Part shown: positions 8,496 through 16,475 of the stretch, one piece after another | Position numbering within the stretch: the stretch's first letter is position 1 | How the letters are laid out: every line of letters begins with the position of its first letter | NCBI GenBank assembly: GCA_934271245.1 | Contig: CAKQQY010000007.1 | Location: 1-64,000, forward strand | Direction of reading: 5' to 3' | DNA length: 64,000 nt | Origin: an uncultured Clostridia bacterium | GTDB lineage: Bacteria > Bacillota > Clostridia > Christensenellales > Borkfalkiaceae | Position numbers and translations under genes: made by a program | The notes under the pieces: generated by a model | The model's database searches: none | Told to the model about the DNA's origin: nothing | What the model saw: the letters and a program-made list of their open reading frames with translations, nothing else

Positions 8496-10231
8496 TTCGT
8501 TTCTTCCCCCTTATTCTGCGACATAAATATTTCGCGGTAAGTTTCGCACGATTCCATAAGTTCGTCGTGTTTGCCCTTTCCGACCGTTTTACCGTCTTCC
8601 AAAACTATAATCTCGTCGCAATATTTTAATCCCGTTACCCTTTGAGATACCGTTATCGTCGTAAGTTTTTCTTCTTCTCTCATCTTGCCGAGAGATTTAC
8701 GCAGTTTCGCGTCGGTGGCAAAATCCAGCGCGCTGGAACTGTCGTCTAATATAAGTATTTTCGGATTCTTTACGAGCGCTCTCGCTATCGTAAGTCTTTG
8801 TCTTTGCCCGCCCGAAAGGTTCTTGCCTTCCTGCGCTATCATATAGTCCAACCCTTCTTTTTTGGCTTCGACGAATTCTTTCGCCTGCGCCCTTTCTATC
8901 GCAAGGTTTATCTCTTCGTCGGTAGCCGATTCGTTACCCCACTTCATATTGTCGCGGACGGTTCCCGAAAACAGCACGCATTTTTGCGGCGCGACCCCGA
9001 AAAAGGAATAAAGTTCTTCGAACGTATAATCTTTTATGTCGTTGCCGAATACCCTTACTTCTCCCGTCTTTACTCTGTACAAACCCGTTATTAAATTTAT
9101 AAGCGTGGTTTTGCCGCTGCCCGTTCCCCCGAGTATTCCTAAACTTTCGCCTTTATTCAAAGTTAAATTTGCGTTTTCGAGCGCGGGGTTGCCGCTTTCG
9201 GTATACGAGAAAGTAACGTTTATAAGTTCCACCGCGGGAGCGTCGTAATCGGGCGCAGCGCCCTTGCCTTCTTGTATCGAAGGTTTCGTATCGAACACTT
9301 CGTTTATTCGCGCGGCGGAAGCCGACGCTTTAGTAAATATTACGAGCAGGTTGGCGAACACTACCATCGCGTTAAGTATCTGCGTCATATAATTTACGAG
9401 AGCGATTATTTCGCCCTGCGTAAGCGCGCCCGTATCTACTTTTATTCCGCCGAAGTATAATACCGCGATTACCGCAAGGTTTAACGTGGCGTAAGTAAGC
9501 GGGTTAAGTAAAGCCGACAGCGCGCCTACCCTTATGGACGCTTCGGCAAGAGTTTCCGACGCGGCGTTGAATCTCGCCTTTTCCCTTTCTTCCGCGCCGA
9601 ACGCCCTTACTACTCTCGCGCCGACGAGATTTTCTTTGGTTAATCCCGAAACGGTATCGAGTTTTGCCTGAACGCCTTTATATTTCGGCATGGATATACT
9701 CATTATTATATATAAACATATTCCGATTACAACCGCCGCCGCAACGAATATTACCGACATTTTAACGTCGATTATCATCGCCATGACTATCGCCCCGACT
9801 ACGATAAACGGCGCTCTTAACACGAGCCTTATAAACATCGCGACTGCCTGCTGCGCCGCGTTTACGTCGGAAGTAAGTCTGGTTATAAGAGACGTCGTCG
9901 AAAATTTATCGAGTTCGGCGTAAGAAAAGGTGTTTATATGTTTATACAGTTCTCTTCTTAAATTGGTGCCGAAGCCCAAGGAAGCGCGGCTTGCAAAAAA
10001 CTGCGCAGTTAAGGAAAAGGCTAACCCAAGCACGCCTAACCCTAAAATTATCAGTCCGCCTTTAACAAGCCCCGAATAATCGCCGCCCTGCCCCATAGGG
10101 ATTGCCGTATCGATTACCCAGGCTACGACCAGCGGAGTTATCAGTTCGAACACCGCTTCTATAAGCTTAAAAAGCGGACCGAATACCGTTTTTAATCTGT
10201 ATCCTTTTAAAAATCGTATCAGTTTTAACAT
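8492..10231 (-). CDS. Heterodimeric ABC exporter subunit with the degenerate ATPase half-site
   Basis: The first gene of the exporter pair encodes 579 residues: a six-helix membrane domain followed by an ATPase domain with Walker A GGTGSGKTT and canonical signature LSGGQ. Walker B ends ILILDDSS (Asp in place of the catalytic Glu), and the switch region is TVSQR (Gln in place of His). These are the usual substitutions of the non-hydrolysing site in asymmetric exporters. ATG 10231 (MLKLIRFLKGY) is preferred: it has AAAGG upstream, and the apparent -10 box at 10266-10271 overlaps the alternative ATG at 10267. If the longer start were used, 12 residues would be added. Confidence 0.9.
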   Translation of the reverse strand: MLKLIRFLKGYRLKTVFGPLFKLIEAVFELITPLVVAWVIDTAIPMGQGGDYSGLVKGGLIILGLGVLGLAFSLTAQFFASRASLGFGTNLRRELYKHINTFSYAELDKFSTTSLITRLTSDVNAAQQAVAMFIRLVLRAPFIVVGAIVMAMIIDVKMSVIFVAAAVVIGICLYIIMSISMPKYKGVQAKLDTVSGLTKENLVGARVVRAFGAEEREKARFNAASETLAEASIRVGALSALLNPLTYATLNLAVIAVLYFGGIKVDTGALTQGEIIALVNYMTQILNAMVVFANLLVIFTKASASAARINEVFDTKPSIQEGKGAAPDYDAPAVELINVTFSYTESGNPALENANLTLNKGESLGILGGTGSGKTTLINLITGLYRVKTGEVRVFGNDIKDYTFEELYSFFGVAPQKCVLFSGTVRDNMKWGNESATDEEINLAIERAQAKEFVEAKKEGLDYMIAQEGKNLSGGQRQRLTIARALVKNPKILILDDSSSALDFATDAKLRKSLGKMREEEKLTTITVSQRVTGLKYCDEIIVLEDGKTVGKGKHDELMESCETYREIFMSQNKGEETK

Positions 10232-10265
10232 TTTTAACCTTTTATTATTATTCCTTTTCGAAAAC

Positions 10266-10295
10266 ATAATACCACAACTGCGCTTTTTTAGTAAA
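10266..10295 (-). promoter_or_regulatory. Possible promoter for the ABC exporter operon
   Basis: On the minus strand, TTTACT (10290-10295), an 18-bp spacer and TATTAT (10266-10271) are seen. The match is moderate. Confidence 0.45.
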
Positions 10296-10365
10296 CGATT
10301 TTCCGAGCGTTAAAATATTTTATTTTTTCCGCGCGTAAATTGTGATTTATTTTTTCGGAAGTTTA

Positions 10366-10394
10366 TTGACAAGTTGAAAAAAAATTTATATAAT
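10366..10394 (+). promoter_or_regulatory. Strong promoter of the decarboxylase operon
   Basis: TTGACA (10366-10371), a 17-bp A-rich spacer and TATAAT (10389-10394) are followed by a leader of about 90 nt before the first ATG at 10494. Confidence 0.9.
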
Positions 10395-10402
10395 GTATTT
10401 GT

Positions 10403-10439
10403 GGAAATTCGGGGATAAGGGATTTTGTCCCCTATTTCC
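10403..10439 (+). other. Hairpin in the 5' leader of the decarboxylase operon
   Basis: GGAAAT (10403-10408) and GGGGA (10411-10415) pair with TCCCC (10428-10432) and ATTTCC (10434-10439), so the leader begins with a 5'-terminal stem-loop. No T-run follows, so it is more likely an mRNA-stabilising or binding structure than a terminator. No known riboswitch is recognised. Confidence 0.45.
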
Positions 10440-10493
10440 ATGCAGCAAACTTTAACTTTTTTTCGTTACAAAATTTTTTTACGGAGATATTCT

Positions 10494-11873
10494 ATGGGAA
10501 TAAAAATTGTTGAAACGGCTCTTCGCGACGGTCATCAATCGTTATTCGCTACCCGTATGACTACCGACGAAGTAGTATCCATGGCTAAGATTTTAGACGA
10601 CGCCGGATATTACGCTATGGAAGTCTGGGGCGGCGCGACTTTTGACGCCTGCATGAGATTTCTGAACGAAGATCCGTGGGAAAGACTGCGCAAGGTTCGC
10701 GCCGTCTGCAAAAAAACCAAACTTCAGATGCTCTTCAGAGGTCAGAATATTTTAGGCTATCGCCACTATTCCGACGACGTTGTAGATATGTTCTGCAAAA
10801 AGTCCATCGAAAACGGTATCGATATTATCCGCGTTTTCGACGCGCTTAACGATATCCGCAACTTACAACAGGCGGTTAAATCCACCAAAAAATACGGCGG
10901 CGAATGTCAGATTGCTTTAAGTTACACCACTTCCCCCGTTCACACTATCGAATACTACGTTAACCTTGCAAAAGAAGTAGAAAAACTCGGCGCGGATTCC
11001 CTTTGCATTAAGGATATGGCGGGCGTTCTTACCCCCGAAGACGCAAAGAAACTTTTCTCCGCTTTAAAAAAAGGCACTTCGCTTCCTCTGGAACTGCACT
11101 CCCACTGCACGGGCGGCATCTGCGAAATGACTTATATGGCGGCTATCGAAAACGGTTGCGATATTATCGACACCTGTCTTTCTCCTCTTTCGGGCGGCAC
11201 CGCTCAGCCTTCTACGCAGGCGTTCAACGTCGCGCTTAAAGGCACCAAGTACGACCCCGCTCTTAACGTTGACGCTCTTCACGAATGCGAACCCGTTATG
11301 GAAAAGGTTAAAGCGAAATATCTCGCCAACGGTTTACTTAACCCCAAGGCGTTATCCGTTAACCCCAACATTTTAACTTATCAGGTTCCCGGCGGCATGC
11401 TTTCCAACCTTATGAGTCAGTTGAAAGCGCAAAACGCTATGGATAAATACGACGAAGTTTTAAAGGAAGTTCCGAGAGTAAGAAAAGATATGGGTTATCC
11501 CCCGCTCGTTACTCCCCTTTCTCAGATGGTCGGCACCCAAGCCGTTCTTAACGTTATGACCGGCGTTCGCTACAAAATGGTAGCCAAAGAAATTAAGGAT
11601 TATCTCCACGGCAAGTACGGCAAAGCGCCCGCTCCCGTCGATCCCGAAATCGCTAAATCCATTATCGGCGACGACGAAGTTATAACCTGCAGACCCGCCG
11701 ATCTTCTGGCCCCCGAATTCGAAGCGCTTAAAGAAAAGTATAAAGACATCGCAAGATGCGACGAGGACGTTTTAAGTCTCGCCCTTTTCGAAAACGTGGC
11801 TATCGAATTCCTTAACAAAAAATATAATCCGGCGCCCGAAGTCGAAGTAGAAGAATTCAACGTCGTGATTTAA
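10494..11873 (+). CDS. oadA: Oxaloacetate decarboxylase-type carboxyltransferase (alpha subunit, no biotin domain)
   Basis: The cytoplasmic carboxyltransferase transfers the carboxyl group of oxaloacetate (or a related acid) to biotin in the Na+-pumping decarboxylase complex. The 459-residue protein opens with the DRE-TIM/HMGL-type barrel motif ETALRDGHQS (7-16). It contains SLCIKDMAG with the catalytic Lys, the metal-binding LHSHCTGG, and the conserved PGGMLSNL of pyruvate carboxylase/OadA carboxyltransferases. It lacks the C-terminal biotinyl domain of single-chain OadA; that domain is encoded separately at 12219. ATG 10494 follows CGGAGAT at a good distance, and an in-frame upstream start at 10425 lies inside the leader hairpin. 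First gene of a five-gene operon. Confidence 0.93.
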   Translation: MGIKIVETALRDGHQSLFATRMTTDEVVSMAKILDDAGYYAMEVWGGATFDACMRFLNEDPWERLRKVRAVCKKTKLQMLFRGQNILGYRHYSDDVVDMFCKKSIENGIDIIRVFDALNDIRNLQQAVKSTKKYGGECQIALSYTTSPVHTIEYYVNLAKEVEKLGADSLCIKDMAGVLTPEDAKKLFSALKKGTSLPLELHSHCTGGICEMTYMAAIENGCDIIDTCLSPLSGGTAQPSTQAFNVALKGTKYDPALNVDALHECEPVMEKVKAKYLANGLLNPKALSVNPNILTYQVPGGMLSNLMSQLKAQNAMDKYDEVLKEVPRVRKDMGYPPLVTPLSQMVGTQAVLNVMTGVRYKMVAKEIKDYLHGKYGKAPAPVDPEIAKSIIGDDEVITCRPADLLAPEFEALKEKYKDIARCDEDVLSLALFENVAIEFLNKKYNPAPEVEVEEFNVVI

Positions 11874-11889
11874 TTTAAGGAGATATACA

Positions 11890-12216
11890 ATGAACAATTT
11901 ATTTCTTGCGCTGGTTGACGGCGCAGGCAAAGACCTGGGTTCCGGCGGCATAATCGCGGTTTTCTCTATCGTTTTGGTTTTCCTTATTCTCGGTTTGATT
12001 ATCGCCATTACCTACGTTGTAGGATTAGTTATCCAGAAATTCGCCAAAACCGAAAAGGCCGAAGAATCCACTACCCCCGCGGCGGCTACCGCCTCCGCTA
12101 AAACCGTCGATATCCCCGACGACGACGCTATGGCGGCCGTTCTCGTGGCTTCTATCGATTACAGAAACGAAACTAAAAAAGACGTAAAAGTTATCAGCGT
12201 TAAGGAGATTAAATAA
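11890..12216 (+). CDS. oadG: Decarboxylase gamma subunit (OadG family)
   Basis: This small membrane protein of 108 residues has one transmembrane helix at about 19-45 and an Ala/Pro/Thr-rich linker (about 60-75). A conserved C-terminal segment, DDDAMAAVLVASIDYRN, is typical of OadG. In the complex it anchors and assembles the alpha and beta subunits. It is preceded by AAGGAGATATACA and lies 16 bp after oadA. The next start is only 2 bp after its stop, so translation is probably coupled. Confidence 0.88.
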   Translation: MNNLFLALVDGAGKDLGSGGIIAVFSIVLVFLILGLIIAITYVVGLVIQKFAKTEKAEESTTPAAATASAKTVDIPDDDAMAAVLVASIDYRNETKKDVKVISVKEIK

Positions 12217-12218
12217 TT

Positions 12219-12566
12219 ATGAAAATTTACAAAGTTAAGGTAAACGGCAAAGTTTACGAAGTCGAACTCGAAGCAGTCAGCGAAAACAACGCAACTATTT
12301 CCGCTCCCGCGGCGGCTCCCGCTACCACGGCGTCCGCTCCCGTTTCCAACGGCGCGGCTACAATTTTAGCCCCCATCGCAGGCAAAGTTCTCGATATTAA
12401 AGTTAAAGTCGGCGACTTCGTTAAAAAAGGTCAGGTCGTCGCTATCATCGAAGCTATGAAACTCGAAAACGAAATCCCTGCTTCCGCAGAAGGCAAAGTT
12501 GTCGAAATTAAAGTATCCAAAGGCTCTGCCGTTAACAATAAAGACGTTTTAATCGTTTTGGGTTAA
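12219..12566 (+). CDS. Biotin carboxyl carrier subunit of the decarboxylase
   Basis: The 115-residue carrier has a short N-terminal beta segment (MKIYKVKVNGKVYEVE) and an Ala/Pro/Thr-rich flexible linker (about 28-46). A complete biotinyl/lipoyl domain follows, with the biotin attachment motif EAMKLENE; Lys81 is the predicted biotinylated residue. It shuttles CO2 from the carboxyltransferase to the membrane beta subunit. Having this domain as a separate protein resembles glutaconyl-CoA and methylmalonyl-CoA decarboxylase systems (GcdC/MmdC) more than classical one-piece OadA. It sits between gamma and beta genes, and the operon ends with the ligase that would modify Lys81. Confidence 0.93.
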   Translation: MKIYKVKVNGKVYEVELEAVSENNATISAPAAAPATTASAPVSNGAATILAPIAGKVLDIKVKVGDFVKKGQVVAIIEAMKLENEIPASAEGKVVEIKVSKGSAVNNKDVLIVLG

Positions 12567-12589
12567 TTCTCGGCATAAGGTTATAAACT

Positions 12590-13759
12590 ATGAATATTAT
12601 TGATTTAATCGGTTCGATTGCAAACGGAACGGTTATCGCGCAATTCTTTCAGGGCGACGGCTGGATGCGCCTTATAATGATTATCATCGGTTGCGTGTTC
12701 CTTTTCCTTGCAATTAAAAAAGACTTCGAACCTTACCTTCTTATTCCTATCGCCTTCGGTATAATTTTGGTTAACATTTTCCCCGAAATTTATATCACTT
12801 ACGGCGAAAACGGCGAAATAGTAAGCAGAGGTTTACTCGGTTATTTACATCTCGGCGTCGAATGCGAATTGTACCCCTGCCTTATCTTCTTAGGCATCGG
12901 CGCAACCACCGACTTCGGACCCTTGATTGCAAACAAGAAAACCATGCTTTTAGGCGCGGCGGCTCAGTTCGGTATCTTCTTCGCGTTCTTCGGAGCGTTG
13001 CTTTTAGGTTTTGATTTCTATCAGGCTTCGTCTATCGGCATCATCGGCGGCGCCGACGGTCCTACCGCGATTCTCGTTTCCAACAAGATGGCGGCGGCAA
13101 GCGGTAACGACGGACTTTTAGCGGGTATCGCTCTCGCGGCGTATTCCTATATGGCTTTGGTCCCCGTTATCTTCCCCCCGGTTATCAGACTTTGCACCAC
13201 CAAGAAAGAAAGACTTATCAAAATGGAACAACTCCGCGAAGTTTCTAAAACGGAAAAAATCCTTTTCCCCATCATCGTTACTATCGCGGTTTGCCTTATC
13301 GTTCCGTCGGCTACTCCCCTTATCGGATGCCTTATGCTCGGTAACCTTATCAAAGAATGCGGCGTAGTTCCCAACCTTTTGAACACCGTTGCGAATTCGC
13401 TTCTCTATATCTGTACCGTGTTGTTAGGTCTTTCCGTAGGCGCAACCGCAAACGGCACCACCTTCTTACAGCTTCAGACCTTATACGTATTCGCGTTAGG
13501 TATCGCGGCGTTCGTTACCGCGGCTATCGGCGGCTTACTCTTCGGTAAACTTATGTGCGTCCTTTCAAAGGGCAAGATTAACCCGATGATCGGCGCGGCA
13601 GGCGTTTCCGCCGTTCCTATGGCTGCCCGTGTGGTTCAGAAAGAAGGTCAGAGAGAAGACCCCTCCAACTTCCTGCTCATGCACGCTATGGGTCCGAACG
13701 TTGCAGGCGTTATCGGTTCGGCTATCGCCGCCGGTATCTTAATGGCAATATTCCTGTAA
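12590..13759 (+). CDS. oadB: Na+-translocating decarboxylase beta subunit
   Basis: A 389-residue polytopic membrane protein of the OadB/GcdB/MmdB family. It decarboxylates carboxybiotin and couples this to Na+ export. Conserved features include GATTDFGPLI, the family hallmark GIIGGADGPTAI with the ion-binding Asp, GAAGVSAVPMAARV and a C-terminal MGPNVAGVIGSAIAAG. About nine to eleven hydrophobic segments are evident. The family assignment is very firm; whether the substrate is oxaloacetate, methylmalonyl-CoA or another acid depends on the alpha subunit, which looks oxaloacetate-type. The biotin ligase gene starts 1 bp after its stop. Confidence 0.94.
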   Translation: MNIIDLIGSIANGTVIAQFFQGDGWMRLIMIIIGCVFLFLAIKKDFEPYLLIPIAFGIILVNIFPEIYITYGENGEIVSRGLLGYLHLGVECELYPCLIFLGIGATTDFGPLIANKKTMLLGAAAQFGIFFAFFGALLLGFDFYQASSIGIIGGADGPTAILVSNKMAAASGNDGLLAGIALAAYSYMALVPVIFPPVIRLCTTKKERLIKMEQLREVSKTEKILFPIIVTIAVCLIVPSATPLIGCLMLGNLIKECGVVPNLLNTVANSLLYICTVLLGLSVGATANGTTFLQLQTLYVFALGIAAFVTAAIGGLLFGKLMCVLSKGKINPMIGAAGVSAVPMAARVVQKEGQREDPSNFLLMHAMGPNVAGVIGSAIAAGILMAIFL

Positions 13760-13760
13760 T

Positions 13761-14489
13761 ATGAAATCGCTTAAAAGATTTTACCATTTTAACGAAATAG
13801 ACTCGACGTCTGCGTATTTATTACGCAGACGTTCTGTTTTAAGAAATTTTTCTTTTTGCTCCGCTGACTATCAGACTTCCGGCAAAGGCAGAACGGGCAG
13901 AAAGTGGCAGGCGGCTTCGGGCGAAAACCTGCTCTTTTCCCTTCTCGTTTCAGATAAATATCTCGTAAATTCTTTCCGCCTTCTCTCCGTAGCTTCGGCT
14001 GTGGCGGTTATTAACGCTTGCGAAAAGTTCGGGGTGAAAAATTTATCCGTAAAGTGGCCGAACGACGTTTACGCCGACGGCAAAAAGGTTTGCGGTATTC
14101 TGCTCGAAAGCGTTTCCGACGACGGCGAGATTGCCGAAATAGTCATCGGCATAGGAATCAACGTTAACCAGACGGATTTTACGGGCGATTTTTACAGAGA
14201 ACCGACTTCCCTTTTTTTACAGACGGGAAAAAAAATAAATATCCGCGATTTTAAGAAAACCGTTTACAAAGAAATAATCAAAACTTTTAAAGAGATTAAA
14301 AAAGGCGACCTATCTTTTTTAGACAAAGCGAAATCGGCAGATTTTCTTAAAGGAAAAACTATGTTTGCCGAAATCGACGGCGAAAAAAAGCAAGTTACCG
14401 TTATCGGCATAGAAAGAGACGGACTTAAAGTTGTAGTTGACGGAATAGAAAAAACGCTTTTTTACGGAGAAGTTTCTTTTCACGTTTAA
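13761..14489 (+). CDS. birA: Biotin--protein ligase, catalytic domain only
   Basis: The 242-residue enzyme activates biotin with ATP and attaches it to the acceptor Lys of carrier proteins. Seen are the biotin-binding loop GKGRTGRKW (41-49), KWPNDVY, the GIGINVN strand, and a C-terminal beta domain. The N-terminal winged-helix DNA-binding domain of repressor-type BirA is absent (class I ligase), so it should not regulate biotin genes. It starts directly after oadB in the same transcript. This placement says its main local client is the carrier at 12219. The stop is followed by a strong terminator at 14559. Confidence 0.92.
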   Translation: MKSLKRFYHFNEIDSTSAYLLRRRSVLRNFSFCSADYQTSGKGRTGRKWQAASGENLLFSLLVSDKYLVNSFRLLSVASAVAVINACEKFGVKNLSVKWPNDVYADGKKVCGILLESVSDDGEIAEIVIGIGINVNQTDFTGDFYREPTSLFLQTGKKINIRDFKKTVYKEIIKTFKEIKKGDLSFLDKAKSADFLKGKTMFAEIDGEKKQVTVIGIERDGLKVVVDGIEKTLFYGEVSFHV

Positions 14490-14558
14490 GTTTTTAACGG
14501 TTTTACCGCGGTTACGATTTTATATTCCGCTAAAAATGTAAATTTATGTAAAGTTACA

Positions 14559-14599
14559 ATCCCCGCAAGGCTTTCGCCTTGCGGGGATTTATTTTTTTC
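14559..14599 (+). terminator. Terminator of the decarboxylase operon
   Basis: ATCCCCGCAAGG (14559-14570) pairs with CCTTGCGGGGAT (14577-14588) across CTTTCG, followed by TTATTTTTTTC. Confidence 0.92.
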
Positions 14600-14720
14600 T
14601 AAACGTTACGCTTAATTTAACAATTTATAGACTTTTTTTAACCTTGCGCCTTGTCTGACGATTTACTTATATGGTTATATACGAAAACGCCTATGCGAGT
14701 TCGGTTAACCGTTTTTATTT

Positions 14721-14750
14721 AAAAAAAGGAGCAGTCGCTCCTTTTTTTTT
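14721..14750. terminator. Bidirectional terminator before the APC permease gene end
   Basis: AAAAAAAGGAGC-AGTC-GCTCCTTTTTTT is T-tailed on both strands. It can end the minus-strand permease transcript (stop at 14773). The sequence between 14600 and 14720 holds no recognisable gene. Confidence 0.85.
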
Positions 14751-14772
14751 GATTTTTATTAAGTAATTTCGT

Positions 14773-16242
14773 TTATTCGACGGATACGGTTTCGCTTTCC
14801 GGTTGAGTTTCGGTCAAATCGTATCCGAGAACCGCTTCTTCTTCCTTTTTCCTTGCGAGCAACTTTCTGAAATCGCTTGAAAAGAAAAATCCCGTCAGCA
14901 TTATTACCGCAAACACGATAAGGTACGACCATATCTGCCCGTTCGCCTTATACCCGTCGTACGCGCAGAAACACATAAATCCGCAACATATTATTCCGAG
15001 CGAGGGAAGAATAAATCTTTTAACCACGCCGAGTTCTTTACATTTTACCATCATCGCGACAAATATCGGGATATAGAACGCGTAAAGCGTTATTATCGAT
15101 ACTTCGTCCGATTCCCAACACCAGAACGCGGGTATTTTGCCCGTCGGGTTCATAAAAAACAATTCCCACTGCATTAACCACATAAAACACACGAGCAATC
15201 CTAAAATGGACGACGACTGCGGCATATTGGTTTCTTTACTTATTTCGGCGAAAAGTTTCGGTTTCGGTCCTTCGTTTCGTACGGCTATGGAATAAAATCC
15301 CCTGCAACAACCGAGCATCAGACCGTTCATCGTTCCTAAACACGATATTATTACGAACACCATTACTATGGTTCCGAATACCGGACTGTTAAAAAGCGCG
15401 GAAAACGCGTTTTGCGGTATAGAGCCGCTTATCAACCCTGCGTTTATTTTAAGCATTTCTTCGGTAGAAAGAGCGCCCGTAAGACCTAAAAAGTATAAAA
15501 GGTACGCGGCGATTACTATTATCGCGCCCAAAACGAGCGCTAACGGTAAATTCCGTTTCGCGTTTACCAGTTCGCCGTTAATGGACGTAGCAACTATCCA
15601 GCCTTCGTATGCAAACGCGAACGCCGCTATCCCGGCAAAAAAACCGCCGTCGCTTACGAGTTCTTCGGTAACGATATTCGCCGTGAACGCTTCTATCGTT
15701 TTACCGTTTATAAGCCCCGCAATAAGCCCCACGACCGCCATGATTACGAGCGGTATCATCTTTATAAACGTAGCAGATACCTGCAATTTACCCGCAAGGC
15801 GCGGCGACAACGAATTTATCGCAAACCCCGCCACAAGGTAAGCGCACGCAACGGACATCTGCGCGCCGGTGCTTGACGCTATATCGAACAACGAACACGT
15901 GTACGACGCCGATATCCAGGCGAGAACGCTCGTCAGCGTGGGATAATATACTACCGACATAAACCAACCGACGTAGTAGGCGTACCTTTTACCGAGAGTT
16001 GCTTCCGCGTAATCCACTATCCCGTTTATTTTTTCGTATTTCTGAGCGAGCGTGGCAAATACTAACGAACAAATTATCATTATCACCCCGACTATCGCCA
16101 CCACCGCAAGCGTTTTTACGATATTGCCGTTGGTAAAAGACAGCACTTTGCCCGCCTTAAAAAATATTCCCGATCCGATAACGATTCCGACCACCATACA
16201 TATCGCGGTTACAAGTCCGTACTTTTTTGTCAGTTTTTCCAT
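14773..16242 (-). CDS. APC-family amino acid permease
   Basis: The 489-residue integral membrane protein has about twelve hydrophobic segments and belongs to the amino acid-polyamine-organocation superfamily (LAT/SteT-like). The first helix contains the substrate-binding signature GIVIGSGIFF, and a later helix has AFAYEGWIVAT. It would act as an amino acid/proton symporter or exchanger at the cytoplasmic membrane. ATG 16242 (MEKLTKKYGLV) is chosen because AAAAGGAAAAAG precedes it and a consensus promoter lies just upstream; the longer open frame runs into that promoter. The substrate is not predictable. The neighbouring M20 hydrolase releases amino acids or acyl groups, so a joint role in peptide or amide use is possible. 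Confidence 0.88.
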   Translation of the reverse strand: MEKLTKKYGLVTAICMVVGIVIGSGIFFKAGKVLSFTNGNIVKTLAVVAIVGVIMIICSLVFATLAQKYEKINGIVDYAEATLGKRYAYYVGWFMSVVYYPTLTSVLAWISASYTCSLFDIASSTGAQMSVACAYLVAGFAINSLSPRLAGKLQVSATFIKMIPLVIMAVVGLIAGLINGKTIEAFTANIVTEELVSDGGFFAGIAAFAFAYEGWIVATSINGELVNAKRNLPLALVLGAIIVIAAYLLYFLGLTGALSTEEMLKINAGLISGSIPQNAFSALFNSPVFGTIVMVFVIISCLGTMNGLMLGCCRGFYSIAVRNEGPKPKLFAEISKETNMPQSSSILGLLVCFMWLMQWELFFMNPTGKIPAFWCWESDEVSIITLYAFYIPIFVAMMVKCKELGVVKRFILPSLGIICCGFMCFCAYDGYKANGQIWSYLIVFAVIMLTGFFFSSDFRKLLARKKEEEAVLGYDLTETQPESETVSVE

Positions 16243-16273
16243 ATTCTTTTTCCTTTTTATAAAATTTAACGGG

Positions 16274-16302
16274 ATTATACCATAAAAAAGAGAAATAATC
16301 AA
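16274..16302 (-). promoter_or_regulatory. Promoter of the APC permease
   Basis: On the minus strand, TTGATT (16297-16302), a 17-bp spacer and TATAAT (16274-16279) lie 31 bp before ATG 16242. Confidence 0.8.
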
Positions 16303-16390
16303 CAAAAAACGTGTGGAATTGTTAACATCTTTCATTTTTACGACAAAAACTTTTCTTTTGCCGTCAACAACGTTTTTCAAAGTAAACTTT

Positions 16391-16420
16391 AAGTCCGCGG
16401 AAAAATTTTTCCGCGGACTT
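16391..16420 (-). terminator. Perfect 30-bp palindrome after the M20 hydrolase
   Basis: AAGTCCGCGGAAAAA is followed by its exact complement through 16420. There is no good T-run on the minus strand, so termination is probable rather than certain. Confidence 0.55.
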
Positions 16421-16475
16421 AAACGCCGATTTTGAAATTCTGATTTTTATCTTAAACGAAACCGCCGCTTCGCCG

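Noticed and set aside
14600..14720. Possible small RNA between the two terminators
   Set aside because: A weak TTGTCT/TTATAT pair and a CGGTTAACCG palindrome are present, but no convincing promoter-terminator unit or known RNA family could be recognised.
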